From Vombatus ursinus (lineage: Eukaryota > Chordata > Mammalia > Diprotodontia > Vombatidae), in NCBI RefSeq assembly GCF_900497805.2, contig NW_020954713.1, forward strand, positions 7,104,180-7,168,179: DNA of 64,000 nt, given 5' to 3'. Made by a program: the position numbers and the translations under genes. The notes below the pieces were generated by a model that saw nothing but the letters and a program-made list of their open reading frames with translations, did no database searches and was not told the origin of the DNA. Each line of letters starts with the position of its first letter. The stretch's first letter is position 1. Positions 1 through 10,800 of this stretch are shown in pieces.

Positions 1-850
1 TAACCTAACAATGAGGACAATCGGGGGGAGAGAACAGAACCCAGAGGCAGAACCTTCCTGCCTAGAACTTCAGCTGTAGAGGATCCTGGGATACAGAGCC
101 TAAGAGCTCAGTGAGCTGGCTTGGACCCTCCACAAATCCAGTCTTTGGGCTGCGGGACTGGTTCTGATGATGATTGTGATCAATTCATATCATCAGCTAG
201 TCCAAGAATAAGGAAAGATGGGTCAACAGGAGCCCTAGGTCTATCAGGCTTGTGACTAGCTGAACTGATGGTGTTAACTGGGAAACTGGAGAAGGGGTTC
301 TGTAGACTGATGACAGTACTGGTGTTTTTGTCTGTCTGCTCCTTGTACATAATTGCACGTGTTCATTGAAGCACGTGGTAATTAATTGCATATTTGTATA
401 AGACAGCTTCATTAACCTATTAGATAAGAGCAATTTTGTCATTTATCTATTGGCATATATGCTGCTGTTTATTCATGTTCTATTATTCCATAGACTGACT
501 GATGTTATTTCCTTTCATGCTCATTCACATGTGTTGATTTGCATGTACTGTTGGAACAGGCTCATAGCATGTGTCTTGCGTGTAATTTAGATGTGTTTTA
601 CAAAAATCACTTTGGTAGCTTAGTGAAATTTAGATTGTAATGAGGAGAGGCTTGAGGCAGGGAGATTAACCAGATGGCTATTTTAAGTCTAAGAATGAGG
701 TGATGAGAGCCTACATCAAGGTAGTTGCTCTGTTACTGGAGAGAAGATACCCAGTGTAATGTGCAAGATGGAAAAATCAGCCTGGTAGGAAGCAAAGAGA
801 TGACTGGCCTGGATGTCCTTCTGAAACCTGGGCGAATCCTCTGCCCTCCA
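1..850. other. No recognised feature
   Basis: Single-copy-looking AT-rich sequence. I see no exon-like frame, RNA gene or repeat family here. Confidence 0.5.
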
Positions 851-884
851 ATCAGATCTAAGGGCCCCAGGGGCTAAGTTTCAT

Positions 885-1015
885 AGTCAGAGAATTCCCT
901 AGGGTACTGAGAAGTTAAGTGATTGGCATAGAATCACACAGCTAGGATGTGCAAAAGCAGGACTTACCTGAGCCCTGGGTCTTCCTGACACTAACACCTA
1001 CCTCCATGTCATGTT
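885..1015 (-). repeat. MIR-type SINE fragment
   Basis: Antisense core: a 'gaagttaagtgattgg' stretch, then 'cacacagctagg', then the reversed tRNA-like head ending near 'gggtcttcctgac'. Diverged and truncated; its former 3' part is missing. Confidence 0.55.
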
Positions 1016-1530
1016 GCTTCTTGGGGTCTTCAATTACTCAGACTCTGAATACCTTTTAGTGATCTTCATCTGTCTTTAAACATTTCCCTTTTTATTCTGT
1101 ATTTAATCATCAACAAAAAAGAACATTTCAGTACACCAAGAATAACAATAAAAAGAAGGTTATATGTGAAATCGTGAACATCTGTTAAGTGTAGATTTTA
1201 TGCTTTGTTTGTGTCCCCCTCTCAACATCTTTTTTCTTCTGTGTATTTGTTCACATTTTATTGAAACTCTTTTTAAAAAAAATTATTAACATTGTAGTCA
1301 TTGGGCATATTTTCTCTCAGATCTGTTGATTTCGCTCTGTATCAAACACTACATTATTTTGTGGGAGATGAATAAATACAAAAATGAAAATATCTGTCAC
1401 AGTATGGATTTGCAGACTTCTTGCAATGACTCTGGAGCCAGACTCCTCTGGGACTTGTGGAATGTGTAGGGTGGGAGCTATTGGTTTAGAGTGGTAGAAG
1501 CCCAGGTTAGGAGACTGGAGAGCAGAGGAT
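1016..1530. other. No recognised feature
   Basis: AT-rich and without coding signal. A short 'gtagtcattgggcatattttctctcag' type stretch near 1300 matches nothing I know. Confidence 0.4.
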
Positions 1531-1790
1531 CAATTGTTGTTGTTTTTGTTGTTGAGTTGTGTTCCACTCTTTGTGACCCCATTTGGATTTTCTTGGCAGA
1601 GATACTGGAGTGGTTTGCCATTTCCTTCTTCAGCTCATTTTACAGATGAGGAAACTGAGATAAACAGGGTGAAATGACTTGCCCAAGGTCACAGAGCTAG
1701 TACATGCCTGAGGCTAAATTTAGACTCAGGAAGATGAGTCTTTCTGAATCCAGGCCTGGCATTTTATCCACTGTGCCACCTAGATACCAC
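1531..1790 (-). mobile_element. MAR1-like SINE
   Basis: Reads in reverse as a tRNA-related head ('ggtggcacagtgg'), a MIR-like core ('tcacagagctagta'), then the family-specific tail with 'aaatggcaaaccactccagt' and 'gacccc'. It begins on the plus strand with a (GTT)n run, the reversed (CAA)n tail. The tail resembles BovB/RTE 3' ends, so mobilisation by RTE machinery is likely from family knowledge. Confidence 0.85.
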
Positions 1791-2027
1791 TCTAAAGGCA
1801 TAGGTAAAAGTTCTGGGAAAAATAGAATTAGAAACCGTGACCAAAGACTCTGGGCAGCAAGAATTGAGGATGTAGCATCAAGCAGAGGACCAGGCTCAAT
1901 AAATATTTCTTAAATAAATACATTTAGGCAAACAGGGTGTAGTGGTGAGGCACAGGCCTAGAAGTCATGACCAAATCCAATTTGATTAAAAAACATTTAT
2001 TAAGCACCTACCTACTCCCCCACTTTG

Positions 2028-2620
2028 AATTTTTATTGATATCTTTTGTGCTTACATAACATTTATTTCTAAATATAACCTTTCCCCTCGTCACTACCCA
2101 GAGAGCCACCCCTTCTTACAAAGAATAAAAAAAGAAGAAAGCAGCTGTTCTCCAATTTACCTAATGTATCTCTTTAGTCTAACAATACACATAATGTTCT
2201 ATACCCATAGTCTTCCACTTCACCAATGAATGGACCAAACCTAGCTAGAATAGTTACACAACGTTTAGTTTCTCTTCCCTTCCCTTCCCTTTCCTTCCCT
2301 TCCCTTCCTTTCTCTCCTCTCCTCTTCTCTTTCTCCTTCCTTCTCTTCCTTCTTTCCTTCCCTTTCTCTTTCCCACTCTCCCTCCATCCTTTCTTTTTGG
2401 AGGTTCTTTCCTTTACATTGTTATAGTCATTTTGGATATTCTTTTCCAGGTTCTCCTTACTCCACTTCATGTCAATGTAAGTCTTATCATGCTTCTCCAA
2501 ATTTTTTATTTTTATAATTTCTGACAGCATAGTACTATTCCATTACATTGATCTACCACACTTTGTTAAGCCATTTTCTTTGTTTCCAATTTTTTGCTAA
2601 AAGAAACACCTACATGTGTT
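2028..2620 (-). mobile_element. Old L1 3' fragment
   Basis: Contains the reversed L1 ORF2 3' signature around 2525-2590 ('tagtactattccattacatt', then 'ccatttt' and 'tttccaat') and, nearer 2030-2130, a 3'UTR-like AT-rich run. It is split by a polypyrimidine tract at about 2271-2395. Diverged, with no intact frame. Confidence 0.6.
2271..2395. repeat. Polypyrimidine tract
   Basis: About 125 bases of almost only C and T, mostly TTCCC and TTCC units. It explains the lysine/arginine/glutamate-rich and serine/phenylalanine-rich open frames seen here, which are not genes. Confidence 0.9.
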
Positions 2621-2680
2621 AAATGGTTGGGGAGATGAAAATATGACTAAAATAGTCTCTGCCTTCAGGAATCATAGAGA

Positions 2681-2792
2681 GTAGTAGTAGTAGTCATCAT
2701 TGTCATAGCAGTAGTAATGGTGGTAGTAGTGATGGTGGTGGTGATGGTAGTAGTAATAGTAGTAGTAGTAGTAATAGTGATGATGATGATGA
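2681..2792. repeat. (TAG/TGG/GAT) trinucleotide microsatellite
   Basis: Imperfect trinucleotide runs of TAG, TGG and GAT. Reversed, they give a poly-histidine/tyrosine frame that is an artefact. Confidence 0.9.
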
Positions 2793-2799
2793 TAACTGA

Positions 2800-2953
2800 C
2801 TTTTTTTTTTTTGCTTATGCAGTTGGGGTTAAGTGACTTGCCCAGGGTCACACAGCTAGTAAGTGTCAAGTGTTTGGTCTGAGGCCAGATTTGAACTCAG
2901 GTCCTCCTGACTTCAGGGCCGGTGTTCTATCCACTGCACCACCTAGCTTCCCC
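2800..2953 (-). mobile_element. SINE1/WSINE-like short A-tailed SINE
   Basis: Twelve T (the reversed A tail), then 'ttggggttaagtgacttgcc', 'cacacagctagtaagtgtc' and the reversed head 'ccactgcaccacctagc'. It lacks the MAR1 3' extension. The A tail suggests L1 mobilisation, an inference from the family. Confidence 0.88.
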
Positions 2954-2955
2954 TT

Positions 2956-3115
2956 GACATTCATAAATTATTTCCAAAGCACTTTACATCCATCATCTCA
3001 TTTGCTTCTCACCATAACCCAGCAGATGAGGAAGTTGAAGATCAGCAAGGTTAAGGGACTTGTCCAGGATCACATAGCTAGTAAGTATCTGGTGATATAA
3101 GCCTAACACTTCCTA
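2956..3115 (-). repeat. MIR-type SINE
   Basis: Reversed MIR core and 3' part: 'aaagcactttacatccatca', 'cagatgaggaagttga', 'cacatagctagtaagt'. It abuts the SINE1 copy to its left. Confidence 0.75.
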
Positions 3116-3149
3116 ACACTTTGTAATTTTCTGTGCATGAGAGGAATAC

Positions 3150-3330
3150 AAAGTATTATGTGATTATCAGAGGAGGGAAAGACTATTTCTGACCAGGGAA
3201 ATCAGGGATGGCTTCCTGAAAGGAATGGTGTAAGTAGGACTTCAATAGGTAGAGATAGAACAAGGCAAAGGAAAAGACTGGGCAAAGGGGGCAGTCGGGG
3301 ACAGACGGTAGGCACATTCCAGGGGAAGGA
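3150..3330 (-). repeat. L2-type fragment (tentative)
   Basis: A 'gggatggcttcctgaaagga' to 'ggcacattccagggg' run resembles the reversed L2 region just upstream of its 3' end. Too diverged for certainty. Confidence 0.4.
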
Positions 3331-3504
3331 ATGACTTAACTTGACTTGACAACTAGCTTGTCCAGTCTCTAGGCCATGGGAGATTTGCCCTTTCTTAATA
3401 CCATTATCACTTCCTAGTCATTACTATCTTACCCACCCCACGAGGTCCAACCCAGGAACCTACCCAGTAGATACTCAGATTGTGCAAAGACAAAACTGAT
3501 AGAC

Positions 3505-3648
3505 TTGGGGTGAGAGGATGAAGGTTTGACTCTCAGCTTGGATGACCTTGGCCAACTTCTCTGGACCTCAGTTTTCTCATATGTAAATTAGGAGGCTGGA
3601 TTAGATTTTCTCTTAGATTCCTTACAGGTCTAAATCAATGATCCAGTG
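3505..3648 (+). repeat. MIR-type SINE with L3-like tail
   Basis: Forward core 'gatgaccttggccaacttct', 'cctcagttttctcat', then a 'ggctggattaga' tail of the MIR3/L3 kind. Confidence 0.65.
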
Positions 3649-3654
3649 AAGAAG

Positions 3655-3830
3655 TCATCACAGATGCCTTTCTATGTCATCTAGAGCAAGTTACTCCACC
3701 TTTGGGGCTCAGTTTTCTGATCTATAAAATGGAAACAATAACACTTGTACTGACTCTCTCATAGAGTTACTATATGGAAAGCACTTTGTAAAATTTTAAG
3801 GTACTATAGAAATGTGAGTAATTTTTATTG
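3655..3830 (+). repeat. MIR
   Basis: Forward MIR: 'ctagagcaagttactcca', 'tctataaaatgg', and the tail 'aagcactttgtaaa'. The 5' head is eroded. Confidence 0.65.
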
Positions 3831-3835
3831 AATTG

Positions 3836-4300
3836 AATTATTCATGGCTATTTCTCAAGGAGGCATCCTAAGTTTAGCAGACACCTCCTTTATCATATCT
3901 GCCATCCAAGGGAATGTGTTAGGAGGATGAAATGTGGGGGAAGACAGGTAGCTGGTAAGAAGCTGCATGGCTATGGCTCCTTAAGGAAATGAGAGGAGAT
4001 GGTCTTGACTTTGGGGTGGCTTAGTAAAAAACACTTTACTGCCCAGAAGGCTTCTGGGTACTTCTCTTTCTATGATATTTTAGAAACATTTTCCTTAAGA
4101 ATTAATTATATGGCTGGGAAAAGAACCTTTCCTCCACATCACCAGCATCTGGATTCCCTCGGGTCAACAGCTGGAGTACAAGATGAGGATTGGTGAGTGC
4201 ATTTATTAAGGAAGATTGTCCTGCTGTGCTCCTTGCTGGAGGTGGGCAGGTTATCACAAAGAAGGGAGGGGAAGAGTAAGTGGAGGGAAGTGGACAGTTC
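3836..4300. other. No recognised feature
   Basis: Mixed-composition DNA. The overlapping short frames on both strands have no family signature. Confidence 0.4.
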
Positions 4301-4429
4301 GTAGGCCTGACACTTTTCATAATGGCGGGAGAGACAGTCATTTGGGAAGGGGGATTCAAGTGTTCTTGATGTCTTTATTTTGGCAACAGGAAACATTCTT
4401 CTTTAAAAAACAAAAGCAACCAAAAAATC

Positions 4430-4990
4430 ACTGACACAAAACTGCCATTTTTGATGAAGGAAACCAGAGAGAGTAGTGTCATGAAATCCAGAAAGAAGAG
4501 AGTAACCAGGAAAAAGAGTGATTGACAGTGTAAGGGCTGCAGAGAGGTCAAGAAAGATGAGGGAGGATGGAGAAAAGACCATTTGATTTGGCATTTAAGA
4601 AATCATTGGTAACTTTGGAGAGGGCAGTTTCAGTTGAATGATGAGGTTGAAAGTCAGACCATAGAGAGTTAAAATGAGAGCGAAAGAAAATTAAGTGGAG
4701 ACATAGCTTGTAAATGACCTTCTCAAGGACCTTATCCATGAAAGAGAGGAGAAATATAGGGTGAAAGTTAATGGAGACAGATGGGACAAGTGAGGGTTTT
4801 CTGAGGATGGGGGAGACAGAAGTGTGTTTGTAGATACCAGGAAAGCGGCCAATAGACACGGAAATACTAAGTGAGTGTGGAGATGATAGAGGGGGCAATC
4901 TGTGGAAAAGATGAGGTGGAACGAGACCACTTGCTCATGTAAAGGAGTTTGCCTCATCAAGGAGAAGGGTCTCCTTTTCATGTAATAGAG
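4430..4990 (-). pseudogene. L2 reverse-transcriptase remnant
   Basis: Reading the minus strand gives L2/CR1-clade RT signatures in order: 'SISVSIGRFPGIYKH', 'VSINFHPIFLLSF', 'LEKVIY', 'FQPHHSTETALSKVTNDF'. In intact L2 this is the N-terminal half of the RT domain of the single large ORF. Frames shift here, and no start or complete RT remains. The 3' part and tail are absent. Confidence 0.88.
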
Positions 4991-5224
4991 TGAGTGCCTG
5001 ATAGATAGGACTTGTCATTTGTGATTTTTATAGCTTACTAATTGTTAACAGAAATGAAGGACTTCAGTTTTCAAACTTTGGTACCAACCTTGTCAACTGT
5101 ATTTAATACAAGTTTTTTTTTGGCTTTGTTTCATTTCATTTTGCCTTTTTTGTATTGTCTTAATTGTCACTGTCATGACAAGAGAATAGACTTTTAGGAT
5201 ATTGCTCTGAAAGTGACCTTGAAC

Positions 5225-5345
5225 ATCATTGAGTAGAATTGAAGCTCTTTAGGGGCAGGGGTTGTTTTGGTTTGTCTTTCTATCCCCGGTGTCAAACACA
5301 GCACCTGGTACATCAGAGACACTTGTTAAGTGTTTTTTGAATCTA
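5225..5345 (+). repeat. L2 3' end
   Basis: Forward L2 terminus: 'gaagctctttaggggcagg', 'cacagcacctggtaca', 'cacttgttaagtg'. Confidence 0.75.
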
Positions 5346-5547
5346 AATTAATCTAGTCCAGACCCCTTCAACTTAAGGATGAGGAAACTGAGGTTGTTTG
5401 AGGTTAACACTCGCCCTTAAAGTGCTATAGACATGTCAGTGATTATTATGATCCACATTATAATCCATATGATTATTATGATTTTTTGATGGAGTTCAAA
5501 TAGAAGTGATCCTAGGGTAAGTCACTATCCAGATATTATCTATCCTG

Positions 5548-5686
5548 ATACACACACATATGTGTATATATATATGTACATACATACATATGTGTATATA
5601 TACATACACATGTGTATATATACACATACATACATATATGTATGTGTATATATGTACATGTGTGTTTATATATACACATATATATT
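5548..5686. repeat. (TA/CA/TG) alternating microsatellite
   Basis: About 140 bases of alternating purine-pyrimidine dinucleotides, a composition able in principle to form Z-DNA or cruciforms. Frames through it (I/Y/V/H-rich) are artefacts. Confidence 0.9.
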
Positions 5687-5751
5687 TCAAAAGTTTTTCA
5701 TTCTAGGGAGCTTGGAAATTATGAGTATCAGGTATGGTGACATCTAGTGAG

Positions 5752-5992
5752 CAGTATGCTGGAGCCAGTTCAAGCCAGCTCACAAGAGGCAATGTTAAAT
5801 TTTCAGTGTGGGCATTTACACCTGGAAAATTGGAAAATGCTACAGATTAAGACTCAGTTGATTGTTTTGTTGATTTCTAGACTTGAGAAAGTGATGGAGA
5901 AAATGGTAATAATGCAGATTCAATTTAAAACTGTGTTGCACATATTACCCTCCTCCCAAGATTTGTTTGTTAAACATTCATTAGAACACATG
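5752..5992 (+). mobile_element. Diverged copy of hAT-like non-autonomous element
   Basis: Aligns along about 230 bases with 41367-41594: shared 'gtgggcatttacacctgga', 'aaatgctacagatta', 'aataatgcagatt', 'aaaactgtgt'. The left end 'cagtatgctggagccag' and right end 'ttagaacacatg' are eroded inverted ends. The 83-residue frame inside is fortuitous. Confidence 0.6.
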
Positions 5993-6287
5993 TATTAAGA
6001 TGTTCTTAAATCTTTATGAATTAAATGTTCTGTCCAGGTGTAATTGACAGTTTTGAAGGTGAAAATATTTTTACTGTATTTTATCGATTGAATTCTCAGA
6101 GATATTTGAGATCTGTATTTGTAGTACAGGGATCTGTTGTGTGTTAGTTTGTGAAACAGAGAACTTCTAATGCATAATTCTAGCCACTAGGCTGTCTTGC
6201 ATAGTATTCAGTAGGTGTTAAAGTTTTGAAAGCCTGGAGTGACGTATGACAGTTTTTCCCATTTTCTTGTGTAATCTGCATCAGTGA
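5993..6287. other. No recognised feature
   Basis: AT-rich sequence; I see no repeat family or coding signal. Confidence 0.35.
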
Positions 6288-6510
6288 AGTCAAGTCAACA
6301 AACATTTATTAAGAGCCTACTAAATGTTCAACCTATTATCTCTAGAGATATAAAGAAAAGTCAAAAGACAATTCCTACCCTTGAAGAGCTCACAGTGTAA
6401 CAAGGGAGACACTATGCAAACAAGTTATGGACAAACAAGATATAGACAGGGAACACTGGAAATAGTCAAGAGAGGGAAGGTGCTATAACCCCTAGGAAAG
6501 AGGCTGAAGG
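6288..6510 (-). repeat. L2 3' end
   Basis: Reversed L2 terminus: 'caacaaacatttattaagag', 'cttgaagagctcacagtgta', then 'caaacaagatatagacagg' of the upstream 3' region. Confidence 0.8.
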
Positions 6511-6562
6511 CAGAGGAATGAGAGTGTTCAGGCACTGGTAGCTTTCCCAACCCTACTACCCA

Positions 6563-6817
6563 CTTGTTCAGTCATTTTTGAGTTGTATCAGACTCTTTGT
6601 GACCCTATATGGGGTTTTCTTGGCAAAGATACTATAGTGGTTTGCCATTTCCTTCTCCAGCTCATTTTACAGATGAGGAAACTGAGGCAAACAGGATGAA
6701 GTGACTTGCCCAGGGTCACATAGTTAGTAAAAGATTGAGGCTGAATTTGAACTCAGGAAGATAAATCTTCTTGACTCCAGGCCTGACATTCTATCCACTG
6801 TGTCACCTAGATGCCCC
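6563..6817 (-). mobile_element. MAR1-like SINE
   Basis: Near full length: RTE-like tail ('ggggttttcttggcaaagat'), core ('gtcacatagttagta') and reversed head ('ccactgtgtcacctag'). The (CAA)n tail is eroded. Confidence 0.85.
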
Positions 6818-7084
6818 TATCACCCACACCAGGCCAGAAAACAGAGGCAGCAGCAAAAAAAGAGGCATGAGATTCCCCACCCATCTTTTTCCATGGGAGT
6901 AAGTGAAAATATGAGAGTTCTGTTTCTATTTACTTCAAATCAAGAAATATTTATTAAGTAATTATCTACTATGATGACTCTGGGATCAGAGGACCTGGGT
7001 TAAGGAAAACCCTTCTGTAACTTCTGGTGTGGACGATCTGGTCCTGAATTATACCACTAATTATTATTATTTTAAACTATCATA

Positions 7085-7245
7085 CATTTAGAGCTGAAAG
7101 GAATTGAGAGGTCATCTAGTCCAACCCCCATTTAACAGCTGAGGAATCTGAGGCCTAATGATGTGCCCAGGTCATAGCACTAGAAGTGGCAGAGCTAGGA
7201 TGTGAAGGGCCCTGCTCCTCTGATTCCAAAGCCAGCCTCACAACT
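7085..7245 (-). repeat. MIR with L3-like tail
   Basis: Reversed: 'gagaggtcatctagtccaac', 'gaggaatctgaggcc', 'ggcagagctaggatgtgaa'. It lies just before the L1 insertion point. Confidence 0.65.
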
Positions 7246-7272
7246 ACCTAGAAAGATGAGTCTTGGAATATT

Positions 7273-7287
7273 CCATCAAAGACTTTA
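7273..7287. repeat. Target-site duplication, L1 3' side
   Basis: 'ccatcaaagacttta' occurs here and identically at 11429-11443, at the two ends of the L1 between them. This ties both ends to one insertion event. Confidence 0.9.
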
Positions 7288-7660
7288 TTTTTTAAAGTAG
7301 TATTTTATTTTTTCCCACTTCCATGTCCAGACAATTTTTAGCATTCATTTTTATAAGATTTAGAATTCTAAATTTTTCTTCCTCCCTCCTCTCCCTCCCC
7401 TCTTCCTAAAATGGTAGGCAATTGGATATAGGTTATATATGTGGTATCATGTAAAACATTTCCATATTAGTCACAGTTGTAAAAGAAGAAACAGATCAAA
7501 GGGAAAAAAAAACATGAGAAAGAATAAAGTAAGTGAAAAAAACTATGCTTTGATCTGCATTCAGAGTCCATCAGTTCTTTATCTGGATATGAATAGCATT
7601 TTCCTTTGTGAATCCTTTATACTTGTCTTGGATCCTTGTGTTGCTGAGAAGAGCTGAATC
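7288..7660 (-). other. L1 3'UTR
   Basis: Reversed 3'UTR of the marsupial L1 type, with 'cttcctccctcctctccct' and 'attggatataggttatatat' on the plus strand, ending in an A-rich tail at the target duplication. The same motifs recur in the L1 tails at 37.0 and 40.0 kb. Confidence 0.8.
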
Positions 7661-7662
7661 AA

Positions 7663-8540
7663 TCACAGTTGATCATCACACAATGTTGCTGATACTTTGT
7701 ATAATGTTTTCCTGGTTCTGCTCATTTCACTTTGCATCAGTTTGTACCAGTCTTTCCAGATTTGTCTGAAATCTGCCTCTTTATCCTTTCTTATTGCACA
7801 ATAGTATTCCATTACATTCATATACCACAGCTTGTTCAGCCATTCCCCAATTGATGGGCTTCCCCTCAATTTCCTATATTTTGCCACCACAAAAAGGACT
7901 GCTATAAATATTTTTGCACATGTAGGTCCTTTTCCTTTTTTATGATCTCTTTGGGATACAGACCTAGTGGTAGTATTGTTGGATCAAAGTTTGGTTGCCC
8001 TTTGGGCATAGTTCCAAATTGCTCTCCAGAATAGTTGGATCAGTTCACAACTCCACTAACAATGTGTTAGTGTTCCAATTTTCTCACATCGTCTCCAACA
8101 TTTATCATTTTCCTTGTTTGTCAGATTAGCCAATCTAATAGGTGTGAGGTGGTACCTCAGAGTTGTTTTAATTTGCATTTCTCTAGTCAAAAGTGATTTA
8201 GAGCACTTCTTCATATACCTATAGACAACTTTGATTTCATCTGTGAACTGTCTGTTCATATCCTTTGACCATTTATCAATTGGGGAATGTCTTGTAATCC
8301 TATAAATTTGACTCAGTTCTCCATACATTTAAGAAATGAGGCCTTTATCAGAGACACTTGCTGTAAAGATTGTCCCCTGGTTTTCTACTTTCCTTCTAAT
8401 CTTGATTGCATTGGTTTTGTTTGTGCAAAAGCTTTTTAATTTGATATAATCAAAATGATCTATTTTACATTTTGTAATGCTCTTTATCTCTTGTTTAGTC
8501 ATGAATTCTTTCTTTCTTCATAGATCTGACAGGTAGGCTA
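7663..8540 (-). pseudogene. L1 ORF2 C-terminal region
   Basis: Minus-strand residues match the region after the RT of L1 ORF2p: 'EFMTKQEI', 'KLKSFC', 'KGLIS'-like text, then 'KCWRRCEKIGTL' (cysteine-rich segment) and 'VMEYYCAIRKDKEADF', ending at the ORF2 stop near 7663. Several frame changes and stops lie between, so it is non-coding. Confidence 0.88.
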
Positions 8541-8544
8541 TTTT

Positions 8545-8885
8545 AGTACTGATATTACTTCATTGTCTATGGGACATTTTAGCAAGATGTAGTTTCCTTC
8601 CTTATCTCTTTTAGTTAGGTCTATTTTTGCTTTTGCTTTGTCTGAGATCAGAATTTCTACCCCTACTTTTTTTTCTTTAGCTGAAGCATAACAGATCCTG
8701 TTCCAGTCCCTTATCTTTACTCTGTGTGTTTCTCTGCTTCAAGTGTGTTTCTTGTAAACAACATATTGTAGAATTCTGTTTCTTGATCCACTCTGCTGTC
8801 TGCTTCCATTTTATGGGAGAGTTCATCCCATTCACATTCACAGTTATGATTACTAACTGTGTATTTCCCTACATCCTATTTTTCC
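8545..8885 (-). pseudogene. L1 ORF2 endonuclease N-terminal part
   Basis: The minus strand encodes 'ITVNVNGMNSPIKWKQ', then 'ICCLQETHL' (with the conserved catalytic glutamate of APE-type L1 endonucleases), then 'KRDKEGNYIL' and 'NEVISVL'. The text stops where intact L1s continue with NIYAPN. About 115 residues of EN remain. RT is absent, and the downstream C-terminal piece is in another frame. Confidence 0.85.
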
Positions 8886-9554
8886 TCCTGTTTGTCCTCT
8901 CTCTCCTTTCATCCTTTCCCTCCTTGACAGTGTTTTGCTTCTCTCTACCACCTCCCCTGGTCTACCCTCTCTTCTGTCTGTCCCCCCACCCCTTTACTTA
9001 ATTTCCTCTCCTCCTTTATTGTTGGGTAAATTAGATTTCTATATTTAACTGATGTGTATATTATTGTCTCTTTGAGCCAATATTGATGAAAGCAAGGTTC
9101 AAGTGATGCCCATTGCCCACCTTCCACTATCTTTCCTTCCACTGTAATAAGTTTTTCTCACCTCTTCATGTGAAATAATTTATCCCATTCTACCTCTTCC
9201 TTCCTTCTGCACCCAGTGTACTCCTCTTTCTCATTCCTTAGTTATTTTTATGTCATTCCCTCAAATTCACCTTATACCCATACCATGAAGCATGTCTAGC
9301 TGCTGGAGGCTGCCTGTTTGTCTGGGGCCATGAGGTTCTTGGAGCTAGAATCTGCTCATTCTCCCAGCTATGCTGAGGTACATGGGTGGTCCTGTGTTTC
9401 CCTAGGCTACACTGAAGCATGTCTATGTATATTCCACCTAGCTGTATTATTAGTGGTGCAATTTTTAAGAAATACAAGTATCATCTTCTCATGTAGGAAT
9501 GTAAACAGTTCAGCTCCATTGAATCTCTTATGTTTTCTTTCCCTTTTTACCTTT
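8886..9554 (-). other. L1 inter-ORF spacer containing a 5'UTR-like block
   Basis: Spacer between the ORF1 stop (about 9555) and the ORF2 start (about 8880). About 670 bases, including the duplicated 5'UTR block at 9286-9424. The rest is pyrimidine-rich on the plus strand with no long frame. Confidence 0.65.
9286..9424 (-). repeat. Second copy of an L1 5'UTR block
   Basis: 9286-9391 aligns without gaps to 11009-11114 (106 bases, about 4 differences). It is joined at 9391 to a 34-base piece matching 10988-11021. That order is a tandem junction of a ~127-bp unit, of which the 5'UTR itself shows one copy. Confidence 0.85.
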
Positions 9555-10800
9555 TTAGGATTCTCTTGGATGTTGATATTGTAGATCAAATTTTTGTTCA
9601 GTTCTGATGCTCTCCTTATGAAAGCTTGAAATCTATTTCATTGAATGACCATTTCTCATCTTGAAGTATTATGCTCAATTTCTCCAGGTAGGTGATTCTT
9701 GGTTGTAGTCCTGGCTCCTTGGTCTCCCAGAATATCATGTTCCGTGACCTCTAATCCTTTAATGTTGCAATTGCTAAGTGCTGTGTAATACTGATTGCGG
9801 TTCCCCAATATTTGAATTATTTCTTTCTGGCCACTTGCAGCATTTTTTCCTTGACTTAAGAGTTCTGAAATTTGGCTATAACATTCCTTGGAGTTTTTAT
9901 TTTGGGATATCTTTCCTGAGGTGATTGGTGGATTTGCCTATTTTGCCCTCTGGTTCCAGGATATCAGGGCAGTTTTCTTTGATAATTTCTTGAAAGATGC
10001 TGTCCAGGTCCTCCTTTTGATTATGGTTTCCAGGTGGCCCAATGATTCTGACATTGTCTCTCCTGGATCTATTTTACAGGTCAGTTGTTTTTCCAATGAG
10101 GTATTTTATATCTTCTTCTATTTATTCATTTGTTTGATTTATTCTTGAAGTCTTATAGAGTCATTAGTTTCCACTTGCCTAATTCTACCTTATAAGGAGT
10201 TGTTTTCCTCAGTTAGCTTTTGTACTTCCTTTTCCATTTGGCCAACTGTATTTTTTAAGCAGTTGTTTTCTTTTTCCAAGCTGTTGATCCTATTCATAAT
10301 TCTCTTGCATTATTCTCATTTCTTTTCCCAATTTTTCTTCTACCTCTCTTATATGATTTTTAAGCTCTTTTTTGAGCTCTTCCATAAGGTTTTTTTTGGC
10401 AATTGGGGTTAAATGATTTGCCCAGGGTCACACAGCTAGTAAGTGTCAAGTGTCTGAGGCTAGATTTGAACTCAGGTCCTCGTGACTTCAGGGCTGGTGC
10501 TCTATGCACTGTGCCACCTAGCTGCCCCCATGAGTTCTTTCTGGGGTTGAGACAACTTACCATTTGGGGGGGGGTTTGTCCATAGGTATTTTCACATTGT
10601 TGTCCTCTTCTGAGTTTGTGTCTTGATCTTCCCTGTTGCCATAATAACTTTCTGTGGTCAGATTCCTTTTTTGTTGTTGTTGTTGATTTTGGTTCATCTT
10701 TTTTGATCTTTTCCCTTTCTTTTAAATTTGAGCTCTGTTCCTTGATTGTAAGGGGCACTATCTCAGGCTTATTGTGCCAGTGGCTACAGGTCCTGACCAT
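9555..10800 (-). pseudogene. L1 ORF1, interrupted by SINE1
   Basis: Minus-strand order: basic N-terminal text ('SSNLKEREKIKKDEPK'), a coiled-coil segment ('EELKKELKNHIREVEEKLGK') beside the SINE1, RRM-like text ('NVRIIGPPGNHN', 'IFQEIIKENCPDIL') and C-terminal domain text ('NKKFDLQYQ') just before the stop near 9555. ORF1p is the RNA-binding trimeric chaperone of L1 RNPs. The SINE1 and several stops make this copy dead. Confidence 0.82.
10390..10529 (-). mobile_element. SINE1-like SINE nested in L1 ORF1
   Basis: T run, 'ttgcccagggtcacacagct', and reversed head ending 'ccacctagctgcccc'. It splits the coiled-coil part of ORF1, so it inserted after the L1. The 146-residue frame over this junction is a SINE/ORF1 chimera, not a gene. 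Confidence 0.88.

Noticed and set aside
2174-2530. 118-codon K/E/R-rich frame
   Set aside because: Reads through a polypyrimidine tract inside an old L1 fragment.
5548-5747. Small membrane-like proteins encoded on both strands
   Set aside because: Artefacts of the alternating TA/CA/TG microsatellite.
10360-10800. 146-codon minus-strand frame
   Set aside because: It is L1 ORF1 N-terminal text read through into a reversed SINE1; a chance chimera.
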